Source: Flavihumibacter sp. ZG627 (lineage in GTDB: Bacteria; Bacteroidota; Bacteroidia; Chitinophagales; Chitinophagaceae). From it: a stretch of DNA of 64,000 bases. This document shows positions 14,523 through 24,517 of the stretch, one piece after another. The notes beneath the pieces are model-generated. The model made no database searches and was not told the origin of the DNA. It saw nothing but the letters and a program-made list of their open reading frames with translations. The stretch is from positions 372,001 through 436,000 of the forward strand of contig NZ_JPHF01000001.1 of NCBI RefSeq assembly GCF_000814325.1. Reading direction: 5' to 3'. Position numbers and translations under genes: made by a program. Every line of letters starts with the position of its first letter. Position 1 is the stretch's first letter.

Positions 14523-15375
14523 TATCACTCATCCCCGGAAATGGAGAGAAACCATTTCTGCCCGGAATAATATATTTCATCTCGACCTCAAAGAGATCTG
14601 GAACTACCGCGACCTTCTTTTTATCCTCGTAAGACGTGATATACTCGCTGTGTATAAGCAAACTATCTTTGGTCCGCTTTGGTTCTTTATTCAACCCCTC
14701 CTCACCGCACTGGTCTATATGATCGTTTTTTCGCGACTGGGTAAATTCTCAACCGGTAATATCCCACCCACACTTTTTTACCTTAGCGGATTACTCATCT
14801 GGTCTTATTTCTCTGAATGTATTATCCGCACTTCCACTTTTTTCAAAGACAATACAGCCATTCTTTCCAAAGTATATTTTCCCCGGATCATCATTCCGGT
14901 TTCACTGATCATAACAAATCTTGTCCGCTTTTTTATACAGGGGTTCCTCTTCCTGGCAATTTATTTTTACTACTTCTTCCAGGGTGTGTCACTTGTGCCC
15001 AATGCTTATATTCTATTGTTTCCCCTACTGCTCCTGATGGTTATGGCTATTGGTTTCGGGGGTGGATTGATCATCTCTTCACTCACTACCAAATACAAGG
15101 ATTTATTACACCTGGTTAGTTTCGCCATCCAGTTATTGATGTTTCTTTCTCCGGTGATTTTCCCTCTCCATCAATTGGGCGACAGCATATATGCTAACCT
15201 TATTAAACTGAATCCTCTTACAGGAATCATTGAAGCTTTCAGGTATGGATGCTGGGGCTCTGGTTATTTCAGTTGGGCCTTATTGGGGTATGATGCGGCT
15301 TGCATTATGGTGATTTTATTCATCGGTATAGTGGTCTTTAATTCAGTGGAGAAAAATTTTGTTGATAGCATCTAA
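14515..15375 (+). CDS. wzm: ABC-2 polysaccharide exporter permease (Wzm-like)
   Basis: 286 residues with about six membrane segments. The N-terminal cytoplasmic helix reads YRDLLFILVRRDILAVYKQT and runs into GPLWFFIQPLLTALVY, the typical start of the Wzm/KpsM family; SVEKNFVDSI is at the end. It exports undecaprenol-linked glycans with the ATPase encoded 9 nt downstream. Confidence 0.9.
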   Translation: MSDITHPRKWRETISARNNIFHLDLKEIWNYRDLLFILVRRDILAVYKQTIFGPLWFFIQPLLTALVYMIVFSRLGKFSTGNIPPTLFYLSGLLIWSYFSECIIRTSTFFKDNTAILSKVYFPRIIIPVSLIITNLVRFFIQGFLFLAIYFYYFFQGVSLVPNAYILLFPLLLLMVMAIGFGGGLIISSLTTKYKDLLHLVSFAIQLLMFLSPVIFPLHQLGDSIYANLIKLNPLTGIIEAFRYGCWGSGYFSWALLGYDAACIMVILFIGIVVFNSVEKNFVDSI

Positions 15376-15384
15376 AGAGAAATT

Positions 15385-16674
15385 ATGAGTAGGGAAATGA
15401 TCATGGTTGAAAATTTGTCCAAACTGTATAAACTGGGTGAGATCAATACGGGTTCGCTTAGCCATGATCTCCAAAGGGTATTGGTACGCCTCTCCGGAAA
15501 AGAAGATCCCTACAGGAAACTGGCAGAAGTGAATGATCGCAAAGCCATGCCCGCCAACGGCTATGTATGGTCTTTAAAGGATGTCGGTTTTAGTGTTAAT
15601 GAAGGGGAAGTATTCGGAATTATTGGAAAGAATGGAGCAGGTAAATCAACCTTGCTAAAACTGATGTCAAAAATTACGAAACCTACTACTGGTACCATTA
15701 ATGTGGATGGAAGGGTGGCTTCTTTACTGGAAGTAGGCACCGGCTTTCATCCTGATCTTAGCGGCAGGGAGAATATATTTCTCAATGGAGCCATCCTGGG
15801 AATGCGGAAACAGGAAATTAAGCTGCGCTTTGATGAGATAGTTGAATTCTCCGGGATTGAAAAATACCTCGACACCCCTGTTAAACGGTATAGCTCAGGA
15901 ATGTTTGTACGCCTTGCATTTGCCGTGGCTGCACACCTGGAACCTGAGATTCTGATCATTGATGAAGTACTTGCCGTGGGTGATGCAGAGTTCCAGAAAA
16001 AATGCATCGCTAAAATGGGTGATATCGCCCGGCAGGACGGCCGTACAATTTTGTTTGTCAGCCATAATGTTTCAGCAGTAAAACAATTATGTAATAAGGC
16101 AATGCTGCTCGAAAACGGAATGGTGAAAGCTTTGGGTGATGTTAATGAAGTGCTGGAAACCTACCAGGGTAATAACCAGGATACTGAGTCGGGAATCAGG
16201 TCTTCTATTCCTGAGAATTTGCCAGGGCATTTCACCCGCTGGTGGTTATCCGGACAATCCGCTAAGGGTGAGCATACATGTTATACCCGCGAACATTTCA
16301 GGCTGAATATCAGCTTCCAGTGCTTTGAAAAAATAAGGAATGCTGAAATGCAATTTATGTTACGATATGATGATGACCAGGTTTTGCTGCATTCTAGTAG
16401 TTCAGACTTTGCCGGACAAATTTTTGACCTTGAACCCGGCACCCATACGCTCTCTTTTGAGTTGGCGCTTCCCATCAGAAGGGGACATTATGAACTTGAA
16501 ACCGGTCTGTGGGCAAATAACCGGTGGATTGACAGGTGGATATCTTCTACCAAACTGGTTGTACTTGATACCTATGAAGGTCATTCAAGAGATCACTCAA
16601 ATGGCATACTGAATATCAGGACAGCCTTCGTCAAAAAAGCCTTCCAACCTAACGCGATTTTATATGAATACTAA
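15385..16674 (+). CDS. wzt: ABC exporter ATPase with glycan-binding tail (Wzt-like)
   Basis: 429 residues. Walker A is GKNGAGKST (81-89), the signature is YSSGMFVRLAFAVAA and Walker B is EILIIDEVLAVGDA. The C-terminal ~170 residues (from about 255) form a beta-rich domain like the Wzt carbohydrate-binding domain, which recognises the chain terminus in families with capped O-antigen. It pairs with the Wzm permease just upstream. A second, similar ATPase is encoded at 57716. Confidence 0.9.
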   Translation: MSREMIMVENLSKLYKLGEINTGSLSHDLQRVLVRLSGKEDPYRKLAEVNDRKAMPANGYVWSLKDVGFSVNEGEVFGIIGKNGAGKSTLLKLMSKITKPTTGTINVDGRVASLLEVGTGFHPDLSGRENIFLNGAILGMRKQEIKLRFDEIVEFSGIEKYLDTPVKRYSSGMFVRLAFAVAAHLEPEILIIDEVLAVGDAEFQKKCIAKMGDIARQDGRTILFVSHNVSAVKQLCNKAMLLENGMVKALGDVNEVLETYQGNNQDTESGIRSSIPENLPGHFTRWWLSGQSAKGEHTCYTREHFRLNISFQCFEKIRNAEMQFMLRYDDDQVLLHSSSSDFAGQIFDLEPGTHTLSFELALPIRRGHYELETGLWANNRWIDRWISSTKLVVLDTYEGHSRDHSNGILNIRTAFVKKAFQPNAILYEY

Positions 16675-17590
16675 AAAGCCTGCCGTTCTCTTCATCGTTT
16701 TTAACCGGCTCGATACTGCAGCCCGGGTATTTGAGTGCATCAGGAAATTTGCGCCCGACAGGCTCTATATAGCAGCCGATGGCCCCCGACCCGAAGTAAA
16801 AGGTGAAAGAGATGATTGCAACGCAGTTCGTAAACTTGCTGACAGTATAGACTGGCCCTGCAGGCTTGAAAAAAGATTTCTTGACCAAAACCTCGGTTGC
16901 AAATTGGCTGTTAGCTCCGCCATCTCCTGGTTCTTTGAAAATGAACCCGAAGGTATCATCCTTGAAGATGACTGTTTACCCCACGATAGCTTTTTCCCTT
17001 TTTGTGCACAGCTCCTCGAGAAATTTCGGGACGACCATCGGGTTATGCATATTGGCGGATCTAATTTGCAGATGGGAATCAACAGGGGAAATGCTTCTTA
17101 TTATTTCTCGTCCATGGCCAATGTTTGGGGTTGGGCTGGCTGGAGAAGGGTCTGGAATAATTACGATATCCGGATGGAAAAATTAGCTGAGGTGGAAAAG
17201 GAAGATATGATGCTGTCTGTTTTTCCGGATGAACACACTGCTAATTGGGTTATGAATGCTGCCCGCGCTACCCGTGATGGTGTGCTGCAAACCTGGGATT
17301 ATCAATATGGTTTTTCCATAATTATAAATAATGGCCTCTGCATTATTCCCAACCATAACCTGGTAACCAATATTGGCTTTGGTAACAATAGTACCAATAC
17401 CGGCAATGCGAAAGACGTGCATGCAAATATCCCTCTTCAGGCCATATATAATATTACACACCCTGAAATATTCATTCCAAACCGCAAGGCAGATCTCTAC
17501 CAGCTTTCACACTCAATTCCCAAATCTTCTTCCCCGGTTATTCAGCTACCACTCCATAAAAAACTGGTGAAAAAGATCTTTAATGTTTAA
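16664..17590 (+). CDS. Nucleotide-sugar glycosyltransferase (HlpA-like GT)
   Basis: 308 residues. It starts AVLFIVFNRLDTAARVFECI, has ILEDDCLPHDSFF as the DxD-type metal-binding region and GWAGWRRVWNNYD further on, characteristic of the large group of bacterial nucleotide-diphospho-sugar transferases often annotated as hemolytic protein HlpA-like. It overlaps wzt by 11 nt. The sugar and linkage cannot be read from sequence. Confidence 0.7.
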   Translation: MNTKKPAVLFIVFNRLDTAARVFECIRKFAPDRLYIAADGPRPEVKGERDDCNAVRKLADSIDWPCRLEKRFLDQNLGCKLAVSSAISWFFENEPEGIILEDDCLPHDSFFPFCAQLLEKFRDDHRVMHIGGSNLQMGINRGNASYYFSSMANVWGWAGWRRVWNNYDIRMEKLAEVEKEDMMLSVFPDEHTANWVMNAARATRDGVLQTWDYQYGFSIIINNGLCIIPNHNLVTNIGFGNNSTNTGNAKDVHANIPLQAIYNITHPEIFIPNRKADLYQLSHSIPKSSSPVIQLPLHKKLVKKIFNV

Positions 17591-17599
17591 TTAAAATTC

Positions 17600-18649
17600 A
17601 TGAAAATCATCTTTACCATTTGCTCAAATAACTATCTCGCACAGGCATCCGTTCTGGCTGAATCTGTACGGAATTTTAACCCCGAATATCATTTTTTTAT
17701 CTGCCTGGTTGATCAGAGAATGCCTGGACTTGATTATGAGGCCATTCATGCAGAAATCATTGATATTGAAACTGTGGAACCCGGCATTAAATTATTGGCA
17801 GAAAAATTCTCTATAGTTGAATTGAATACCTGCGTTAAGCCTTCCTGTTTCCGGTTTTTCTTTGATATGATTAACGCTAACCGGGTAATCTATATGGATC
17901 CGGATACATTCCTGCTGAGCCCCATGTCTGCGCTGGATGATGCATTTGCAGAGAATGATATCATCCTGACACCGCATATTCTTTCACCTCTTCCAATGGA
18001 TGGCTTCACACCCGATGAACCTCTTTTCCTGAATTATGGTTTGTATAATCTGGGTTTCCTGGCGGTTCAAAGATCGGAGGGGGTTAGTGCTTTCCTGAGA
18101 TGGTGGAATGAAAGGACTTATGAAAAAGGCTACAATAATCCTGCAAAGGGACTATTCACAGACCAGCTTTGGATAAACCTTGTTCCGGTTTATTTTGAGA
18201 GGGTTCATATATTACGTCACAAGGGCTATAATATGGCTCCATGGAACCTGCATGAACGTTTCCTTGTACAAAATGACTACAAGTTTTTTATAGATGAGGA
18301 TCCACAACTTCCCCTTGTGTTTTACCATTTCAGTGGATTTTCGCCTTACGTTCCTGACCTCCATAATGATTATAATCGTTTCCTGCCCGACGAAAGACCC
18401 GACCTCCTTAATTTATATGCTACTTACCGGGAATCTTTGATAGAAGCGGGTTTTGAGCTGTTTCGTAAATTGCCCTGTTACTTCGTTGAATACAAGCGTA
18501 AGCTTCAATTAAAAAAACAGGAGAAAGAAAAATTGGAAGCTGCCTTAGTAGCCCCAAAAATTCCCGGCTATGTAAAACTGATCCGGCGGGTTAAATCCAA
18601 ATCCCCTCAGGGTCTGAAGAAATTGGTGCATGACCTCATCAAAGCCTGA
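17600..18649 (+). CDS. Glycosyltransferase family 8-like protein
   Basis: 349 residues. The N-terminus IIFTICSNNYLAQASVLAES is typical of GT8-like enzymes. VIYMDPDTFLL carries the DxD metal/nucleotide-sugar motif, and GLYNLGFLAV plus FTDQLWINLVP complete the fold. The C-terminal end is helical and basic. It belongs to the glycan assembly operon. Confidence 0.75.
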   Translation: MKIIFTICSNNYLAQASVLAESVRNFNPEYHFFICLVDQRMPGLDYEAIHAEIIDIETVEPGIKLLAEKFSIVELNTCVKPSCFRFFFDMINANRVIYMDPDTFLLSPMSALDDAFAENDIILTPHILSPLPMDGFTPDEPLFLNYGLYNLGFLAVQRSEGVSAFLRWWNERTYEKGYNNPAKGLFTDQLWINLVPVYFERVHILRHKGYNMAPWNLHERFLVQNDYKFFIDEDPQLPLVFYHFSGFSPYVPDLHNDYNRFLPDERPDLLNLYATYRESLIEAGFELFRKLPCYFVEYKRKLQLKKQEKEKLEAALVAPKIPGYVKLIRRVKSKSPQGLKKLVHDLIKA

Positions 18650-18652
18650 TAC

Positions 18653-19465
18653 ATGATTGAAGCGAAACAAGATTGGCCACGCATCACCATTGTTACACCA
18701 AGTTATAACCAGGCTTCCTACCTTGAACAAACAATACGTTCAGTGCTTGATCAGCAATATCCCAACCTGGAATATATCATCATTGATGGGGGTAGCGCTG
18801 ATGGATCGATCGACATAATAAAATCATATTCGGATAAACTTACTTACTGGGTTTCGGAAACTGATAAGGGCCAGTCAGATGCCCTCAATAAAGGTTTTCG
18901 TAAGGCAAGCGGCGAAATCCTCGCCTGGATCAATTCAGATGATTATTATGAAAAACATGTTTTCTATGATGTTGCCATCAATTATCTCAATAAAGGATTT
19001 GATTTTTTTTGTGGCGCATCACGGATGATTAATGAATCAGGTGAACTCATCCAGGAATTATTTACGGAGAATATCAATTTTCACTCGCTGCTGAAATATT
19101 GGAAACCTCATTTTTGTCCACCTCAACCCTCTATGTTTTTTCGCCGCGAAGTGTATGAAGAATTGGGGGGGCTGGATGAATCTCTTAACTATTCCATGGA
19201 TTTCGATCTCTGGCTTAGGGCTAGTAAAAAATTCAAATTCCGTGTTACTCCCGGTGTTTTGTCAAACTACCGTGTTCATACGAATTCCAAAACTGGTTCA
19301 GGAGAGGGACTAAGAAAATTCATTCCCGAATGGCGAATGCTTATAAGACGGCAGCTTGCAGAGGAGCCTTTAAAAACGCGACTGAAATACTCCCTGGAAG
19401 AACAAAAGCACCTCATCAGCAGAAGGGTTAACCAACTTTCATTACCATTATTCAGGCATTCATGA
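18653..19465 (+). CDS. Glycosyltransferase family 2
   Basis: 270 residues, GT2. The N-terminal ITIVTPSYNQASYLEQTIRS, the YIIIDGGSADGS acidic turn, WINSDDYY as the DxD-equivalent, and SMDFDLWLRASK near the acceptor site match the canonical enzymes. It overlaps the next GT2 gene by 4 nt (ATGA). Confidence 0.9.
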   Translation: MIEAKQDWPRITIVTPSYNQASYLEQTIRSVLDQQYPNLEYIIIDGGSADGSIDIIKSYSDKLTYWVSETDKGQSDALNKGFRKASGEILAWINSDDYYEKHVFYDVAINYLNKGFDFFCGASRMINESGELIQELFTENINFHSLLKYWKPHFCPPQPSMFFRREVYEELGGLDESLNYSMDFDLWLRASKKFKFRVTPGVLSNYRVHTNSKTGSGEGLRKFIPEWRMLIRRQLAEEPLKTRLKYSLEEQKHLISRRVNQLSLPLFRHS

Positions 19466-20427
19466 ATTTAGTTAGTATCATAATCCCCGCATATAATTAT
19501 GGACGTTACCTGACTGATGCTATTCAGGCAATACAAAGCCAGACTTATGCAAATTGGGAATGCCTTGTAATTGACGACGGTTCAACAGATGATACAGCAA
19601 CTATAGTTGCACGGCTGGAGAATGCGGATAGACGGGTGCGTTATATATTTCAAGATAACAGCGGCCAGGCTGCAGCCCGTAACCTGGGTCTTAAGAATGC
19701 AAACGGAACATTTATCCAGTTTCTGGATGCGGATGATCTGCTGGAACCATATAAACTGGAAACCCAGGTACGCCTGTTTATAGACAATCCCCAACTGGAT
19801 ATTGTATATGGATCGGTCCGCTATTTTACGAATGAATCACCCCATATTAATTTCTATAATCGTTGGGATAAAGCTTCAATGGAATGGATGCCTATGCTTT
19901 CGGGTGAGGGTAGTGAAATAGTGGAGGCATTTGCCCGCTATAATATCCTCGAATTAGGGTCTGCTTTATTCCGGAAGCAGGCACTGCCAGCACAGTTCAG
20001 CTTTGATTCACTGCTTGTAGGGGTTGAAGACTATGATTTCTGTTTTCGGTTGGCCATCGCCGGTTGCCATTTTTACTACCATGATGCTCCTGGTACCAAA
20101 TGCCTGATGCGCCACCACTCCGAAAGCTATAGTAAAAGCAGGCTGATCATGTACAGGAAGGAATTGTTGTTACGTAGAAAAATCAGTACAATCTTGTCTG
20201 AATCTCCCTATAAAGACCTGAACCTGGTGAATCTTCATGCTTACAACGAGCGTCTGAAAAAATTACAGGATCTATCTATTGACATGCTCCGTAAGGGCGA
20301 TAAAATGCAATTAGATCCGGCCACACTCAAATGGCATTTCAGTGTGGCCGACTGGGGGCAGAGATGCTATTATTTCCCCCGGATAATCAAGGCTGCTATT
20401 TATAATATGCGCAATAAACGGCATTAA
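19462..20427 (+). CDS. Glycosyltransferase family 2
   Basis: 321 residues, GT2: SIIIPAYNYGRYLTDAIQA, CLVIDDGSTDDT, QFLDADDLL and GVEDYDFCFRLAI are conserved. It is the last gene of the + strand operon and meets the acyltransferase gene tail to tail with a 4-nt overlap, so there is no terminator between them. Confidence 0.9.
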   Translation: MNLVSIIIPAYNYGRYLTDAIQAIQSQTYANWECLVIDDGSTDDTATIVARLENADRRVRYIFQDNSGQAAARNLGLKNANGTFIQFLDADDLLEPYKLETQVRLFIDNPQLDIVYGSVRYFTNESPHINFYNRWDKASMEWMPMLSGEGSEIVEAFARYNILELGSALFRKQALPAQFSFDSLLVGVEDYDFCFRLAIAGCHFYYHDAPGTKCLMRHHSESYSKSRLIMYRKELLLRRKISTILSESPYKDLNLVNLHAYNERLKKLQDLSIDMLRKGDKMQLDPATLKWHFSVADWGQRCYYFPRIIKAAIYNMRNKRH

Positions 20428-21074
20428 TTGCTCTCCTCTGTTTGCCGGGCTCTTTTCTTTTCTGGTGGCGGATCAACCCACTTTTTTAATTCCATATCAT
20501 AACGTTTCACACAAATTGCCGGGTTGCCCATGATCATGCAATAATCCGGAAATGACCTGGTAACAACTGATTGGGCCCCGATAATGCAATACTTCCCGAT
20601 GGTGACCCCAGGTAAGATGCATACATTGATGCCAATACCGGTATAGGCCCCGATCTTCACATATCCCCTCGAAGTTAACCGCCTTTTCCTTACCGGTACT
20701 CCCATTTCCGGAGTAATACTATGGGTATGATCTGAGATATAAAGAAAATCAGCTGTTTCTACATTGTCTTCAATGATCACTTTGTTTATACTGGTTATGG
20801 ATGAATATGCCCCAATAAAAACATCATTCCCAATGCTGATTTGCGGATTGAATTTTTGATTACTATAGGGGTAATTATCATATGCGCTAAGCCATATGTT
20901 TGGTCCAATATGGGTGTTGTTTCCCACTTTGATATATTCTTTCCCTTCCAATCTTCTTGGCTTGCCAATATTGGTTCCTATTCCTGTTTCAATACCAAAA
21001 TTTAATGGCTCATGCTCCGCAGGCGCAGGTGGCATCAGTTTGTTTTTTACTTTGCGTAATATACTTTTGATCAT
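20424..21074 (-). CDS. Hexapeptide-repeat acyltransferase (LbH family)
   Basis: 216 residues. Repeats of the type [LIV]-G-x-x-x-x run through the middle (for example NNTHIGPNIWLSA, IGNDVFIGAYSSI, IGAYTGIGINVCI, IGKYCIIGAQSVV), forming a left-handed beta-helix. The His in DHTHS is the likely catalytic residue. Members transfer acetyl groups from acetyl-CoA to sugars. It is the last gene of the wza-wzz operon. Confidence 0.85.
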   Translation of the reverse strand: MIKSILRKVKNKLMPPAPAEHEPLNFGIETGIGTNIGKPRRLEGKEYIKVGNNTHIGPNIWLSAYDNYPYSNQKFNPQISIGNDVFIGAYSSITSINKVIIEDNVETADFLYISDHTHSITPEMGVPVRKRRLTSRGYVKIGAYTGIGINVCILPGVTIGKYCIIGAQSVVTRSFPDYCMIMGNPAICVKRYDMELKKWVDPPPEKKRARQTEESN

Positions 21075-21112
21075 TGCCTTCTGTTTAATGTTATTTAATA
21101 GGTTTGCTAATA

Positions 21113-22204
21113 TTATGACCGCATGATTTTTTGATAAATAAAACTGCCTGTGAACCAGGCACTGCTTACAAACAGGCCCAATAAAAAAAATACCAGGGCA
21201 TATTTCATTTTACTGGAATGAGTGGTTTTTAGCGGCAATATTGGCATGTCGAGGTATTGAAAAAGCGGAGTATTTCTCATCAGGTTTGTGCGTGCCGATT
21301 CCAGGCTGTTGAATAGTTCTGTATATACATTTTTAAGGATCTGTATATCTGTTTCTTTTTTTTGCCCCGGTACAATAGCCGCTTGTCTTCCCGGATTGAT
21401 ATTGGCATCCGCCATTACTGCCCTGCTTGCCAGGGTTCCGCTGAAAACATTTCGCATAGAATCAACTCTTTTCTGGATATAGGCAAGGGTAAGCTTTGAT
21501 CGTTGTGTACGCGTTTCAATATAATACCTGGTAACTTCATTCATTAACGCCTCCAAAAAATGCTTACTGAATAATTCATTGCTTGTTTTGAGCGAAACAG
21601 AAACTATAGTGGTTCCTGATCCTTTGGTGCCAATAGTGATGAACTTTTTGGTGATTATATCATGCATGCGTTGCAGGATCATATTTTCAGGAATACTGTC
21701 CTGTTTATTCTTCAATGAATCCTGCCCTTTACGGAAATGAACCGGCGCTTTGCCTTTCAACCATTCTTCGCGGTAATCAAGCGAATCAAGAAAAAAATCC
21801 GCATAAGTTGTTGGCTTTCCCTTTAGTACCAGTTCGCTTCGAAGGGTCTTCTCCACAAGCATCCGTGATTGTAAAAGCTCCATTATATTCTTTACATTAC
21901 TGAATACCCCCCCGGCTTCCATAGTGCCTGTATTCATCCCTAATTCCTCACCAAGGGTCTGCATCGTACTCCTGCCTTGCGGCGCAGCTCCTTCATCAAG
22001 GGCAAAGGTGATCTCTGCATGGTATTGAACTTTTTTGAATGAATAATACACCCATATCGCAAGTGAAAATAATACCCCAGTGAGGAGTATATACAATATT
22101 TTCTTTCTTATGACGCCGGCAATTTCCTGCAATTGTATGATAAACTTCCTGGGAGAGAAGTCTTCCTGGTTATTTGCGACGGGGGTTGATTTCTGCTCGC
22201 TCAC
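21113..22204 (-). CDS. wzz: Chain-length determinant protein (Wzz)
   Basis: 363 residues from GTG 22204, which overlaps the wza stop as GTGA. A cytoplasmic N-terminus leads into a first membrane segment (KILYILLTGVLFSLAIW), then a long helical periplasmic part and a second membrane segment near the end (KYALVFFLLGLFVSSAW). There is no C-terminal tyrosine-kinase domain, so it is a Wzz, not a Wzc. It regulates chain length in Wzy-type polymerisation, which matches the polymerase gene at 24518. Confidence 0.85.
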   Translation of the reverse strand: MSEQKSTPVANNQEDFSPRKFIIQLQEIAGVIRKKILYILLTGVLFSLAIWVYYSFKKVQYHAEITFALDEGAAPQGRSTMQTLGEELGMNTGTMEAGGVFSNVKNIMELLQSRMLVEKTLRSELVLKGKPTTYADFFLDSLDYREEWLKGKAPVHFRKGQDSLKNKQDSIPENMILQRMHDIITKKFITIGTKGSGTTIVSVSLKTSNELFSKHFLEALMNEVTRYYIETRTQRSKLTLAYIQKRVDSMRNVFSGTLASRAVMADANINPGRQAAIVPGQKKETDIQILKNVYTELFNSLESARTNLMRNTPLFQYLDMPILPLKTTHSSKMKYALVFFLLGLFVSSAWFTGSFIYQKIMRS

Positions 22205-24372
22205 TTCACAACGTTTAATAGGATGGCAAGCATGGTTACCAGTGCTGTTCCTATGGTGACTGCTTCAATGGGCCGAAGCCTTTCCCTTTCACGCCTGGTG
22301 GGAACAAATATGTCGGCACCTGCACTCACCCGGGGATATTTCCTGATGAAGAAAAAAGATTTGGTACTGCTCGCTGATCCATTCGCATATACTGAATAGG
22401 CTTTTTTCCGGGCCGATCTCTCCGTAAATCCTCCTGCACCTGATATATAATCACGGAACCGGAACTTATCATTATACCTCACCAATGTTGGATATAATAC
22501 CTCTCCGTTTACCCTCACCGTCTGCAATAATTTCGGGATCCTTAATGTATCGCCATCATTCAGTAACAGGTCATATTCAGAACCCGGCTCCTTCATTATT
22601 TTTTCGAGATCAATGCCCACATTCTCCGATCGCTTGAATATAATGCTGGCTATCTGGTTCTGAAGTATCGCTTCCGGCGTTCCTGATGCAATATTTTGTT
22701 TCATCAGGTTGGTGATCCCCTGTTCACTATTGTCTATCTCGGTTTTACTCAGATTCTTTGTCCTTACCAATACAGCGCCTTTCTGGTAAGCCTCAGGAGT
22801 TAGTCCCCCAGCTCTTTTCACCAGGTCTGATATCCTGTCGTTCTTGGTTTTGAGGGTATACTTTCCTGTATAAACAACTTCTCCTTCCACTACCGCATTC
22901 TTCTGAATAAAATAACCGGGCGCAGGCCTCACCGAAATTTCATCAAAGGGTTTTAATAGAAAATTTGCCGAACTGCTGTCGCCATTGCTTCGCATATTCA
23001 GTGTAATGAGCTCCTCATATATCTCCGCTGTTACGGTTTCCAGGCCATTCGGTTCTGCATTTCGCACCCTTCTCGATATCTCCACTTTTTCGGTAGCTGC
23101 TCCCTCTCTTAATCCACCCGCGAGTAATACAAGGTCCTGTAAACTCATGCCTTCTTCAAAAGTATAATCGCCCGGTTTGGATACTTCTCCCCCGATCTTA
23201 ACATACTGCCCTTCTTTCAGGTCAAGGGTAGAATAAACATGAACCCTGTCTTCTTTCATTAAGGGTATATCAGCAATCTCATTACTTCTTATCTTACCCA
23301 GGTCAACAGCAATTATTTGTGGACGCAGATCTTCCATTAACCGGTGTATGATTACCCTGCTGCTGAATGCATCATCTCTTAATCCCTCCGCTTCATTTAC
23401 CAGCATATTTATTGTCATGCCTTCTTTCAATTCGTATGCTCCCGGCCGGTATACAGCCCCGTTGATACTGATCCTGTTTGCATAACGATTCAATATCTTT
23501 CCTATCAGGTAGCTGTCTCCCCGCCGTGGTATGGTTTGCGCCACTTTGTCCCCCTCTATGGTGCCTATCTTTTTTTCTTTGGTTGTATTGCTGTAAACCT
23601 GGATCCTTGCCGTATATGCGCTGTCCGTAAATCCTCCTGCATAGTCAAGTATATGCGCCAGACTTTCTCCTTCTTTTACATCATAGAGTCCTGGTTTTTT
23701 GATCTCCCCCCTCAACTCCACCCTTACTTTATAGGTGTTGATCTTGATAACATCCTGGTCCATCAGGCGGATATCGTTTTTCTTCTGGCCATTTGCCAGG
23801 TACTCATAAATATCCACAACCGCAATACGTGTATTATTCCGGATTAGTTCTACATCACGATAGGATCCATTTGTACCGGGACCAGAACAGGCATATAAAG
23901 CATTATAAACTGTTGCCAGCGATGGGAGGGTATAAGTGCCGGGCCGCGTGGCTTCGCCGATTATGGTAACTTTTATACTCCTGATATTGCCCAGGCTGAT
24001 ATCCACCGTTGTAAGTCCACTGCGGATATTTGTATAAATGGTAGATGATAACTTCTTAGTGATTACCCTTCTTGCCTGCTCCATCGTTAGTCCGTTTACC
24101 TGGATGGCGCCAACTCCAGGAATCCTTACCGAGCCCTCCGGACTTACTTTCAACTTATAACTGGCTTCTGAATAACCTGAAATGTCTATCAGTAATTCAT
24201 CTTCTGGACCCAACTGATAATTAACCGGCGTTGCAATTCGCATGTTGGGTTCAAATGTTGCATTCGGATTGGCAAACACCTCTGCCCCGAAATTCCGCGA
24301 CTGACCATCGGCAGGTGAAATGAAAAAGAATTGTAAGGGTACAAAAACTAGTAGAAAATGTTTAAAATCCAT
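22201..24372 (-). CDS. wza: Polysaccharide export outer-membrane protein with SLBB repeats (Wza-like)
   Basis: 723 residues with an N-terminal signal (FLLVFVPLQFFFISPADG). A poly-export domain comes first (YQLGPEDELLIDISG), then about six SLBB domains near residues 139, 222, 305, 395, 505 and 635 (each G-x-V/A-x-x-P-G-x-Y...A-G-G), and a C-terminal membrane segment. It is larger than E. coli Wza (about 380 aa), as is common in Bacteroidota. It would make the periplasm-to-surface channel for the glycan. Confidence 0.9.
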   Translation of the reverse strand: MDFKHFLLVFVPLQFFFISPADGQSRNFGAEVFANPNATFEPNMRIATPVNYQLGPEDELLIDISGYSEASYKLKVSPEGSVRIPGVGAIQVNGLTMEQARRVITKKLSSTIYTNIRSGLTTVDISLGNIRSIKVTIIGEATRPGTYTLPSLATVYNALYACSGPGTNGSYRDVELIRNNTRIAVVDIYEYLANGQKKNDIRLMDQDVIKINTYKVRVELRGEIKKPGLYDVKEGESLAHILDYAGGFTDSAYTARIQVYSNTTKEKKIGTIEGDKVAQTIPRRGDSYLIGKILNRYANRISINGAVYRPGAYELKEGMTINMLVNEAEGLRDDAFSSRVIIHRLMEDLRPQIIAVDLGKIRSNEIADIPLMKEDRVHVYSTLDLKEGQYVKIGGEVSKPGDYTFEEGMSLQDLVLLAGGLREGAATEKVEISRRVRNAEPNGLETVTAEIYEELITLNMRSNGDSSSANFLLKPFDEISVRPAPGYFIQKNAVVEGEVVYTGKYTLKTKNDRISDLVKRAGGLTPEAYQKGAVLVRTKNLSKTEIDNSEQGITNLMKQNIASGTPEAILQNQIASIIFKRSENVGIDLEKIMKEPGSEYDLLLNDGDTLRIPKLLQTVRVNGEVLYPTLVRYNDKFRFRDYISGAGGFTERSARKKAYSVYANGSASSTKSFFFIRKYPRVSAGADIFVPTRRERERLRPIEAVTIGTALVTMLAILLNVVK

Positions 24373-24517
24373 ATCGGTCGGTTGTTCTTAAATCAAGGCC
24401 AAAATTGAGTGTAATTCCTATGTACACAGGTTATCATTGTATTAACAAACAGATTAATGAGAGCATAATCAGCCATCATTGCTTTCATTTGCATCTCAAT
24501 GAAACCCTTCGATACTG

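Noticed and set aside
23536-23847. 103-aa frame antisense to wza
   Set aside because: Shadow of the SLBB protein; hydrophobic, Phe-rich composition typical of antisense frames.
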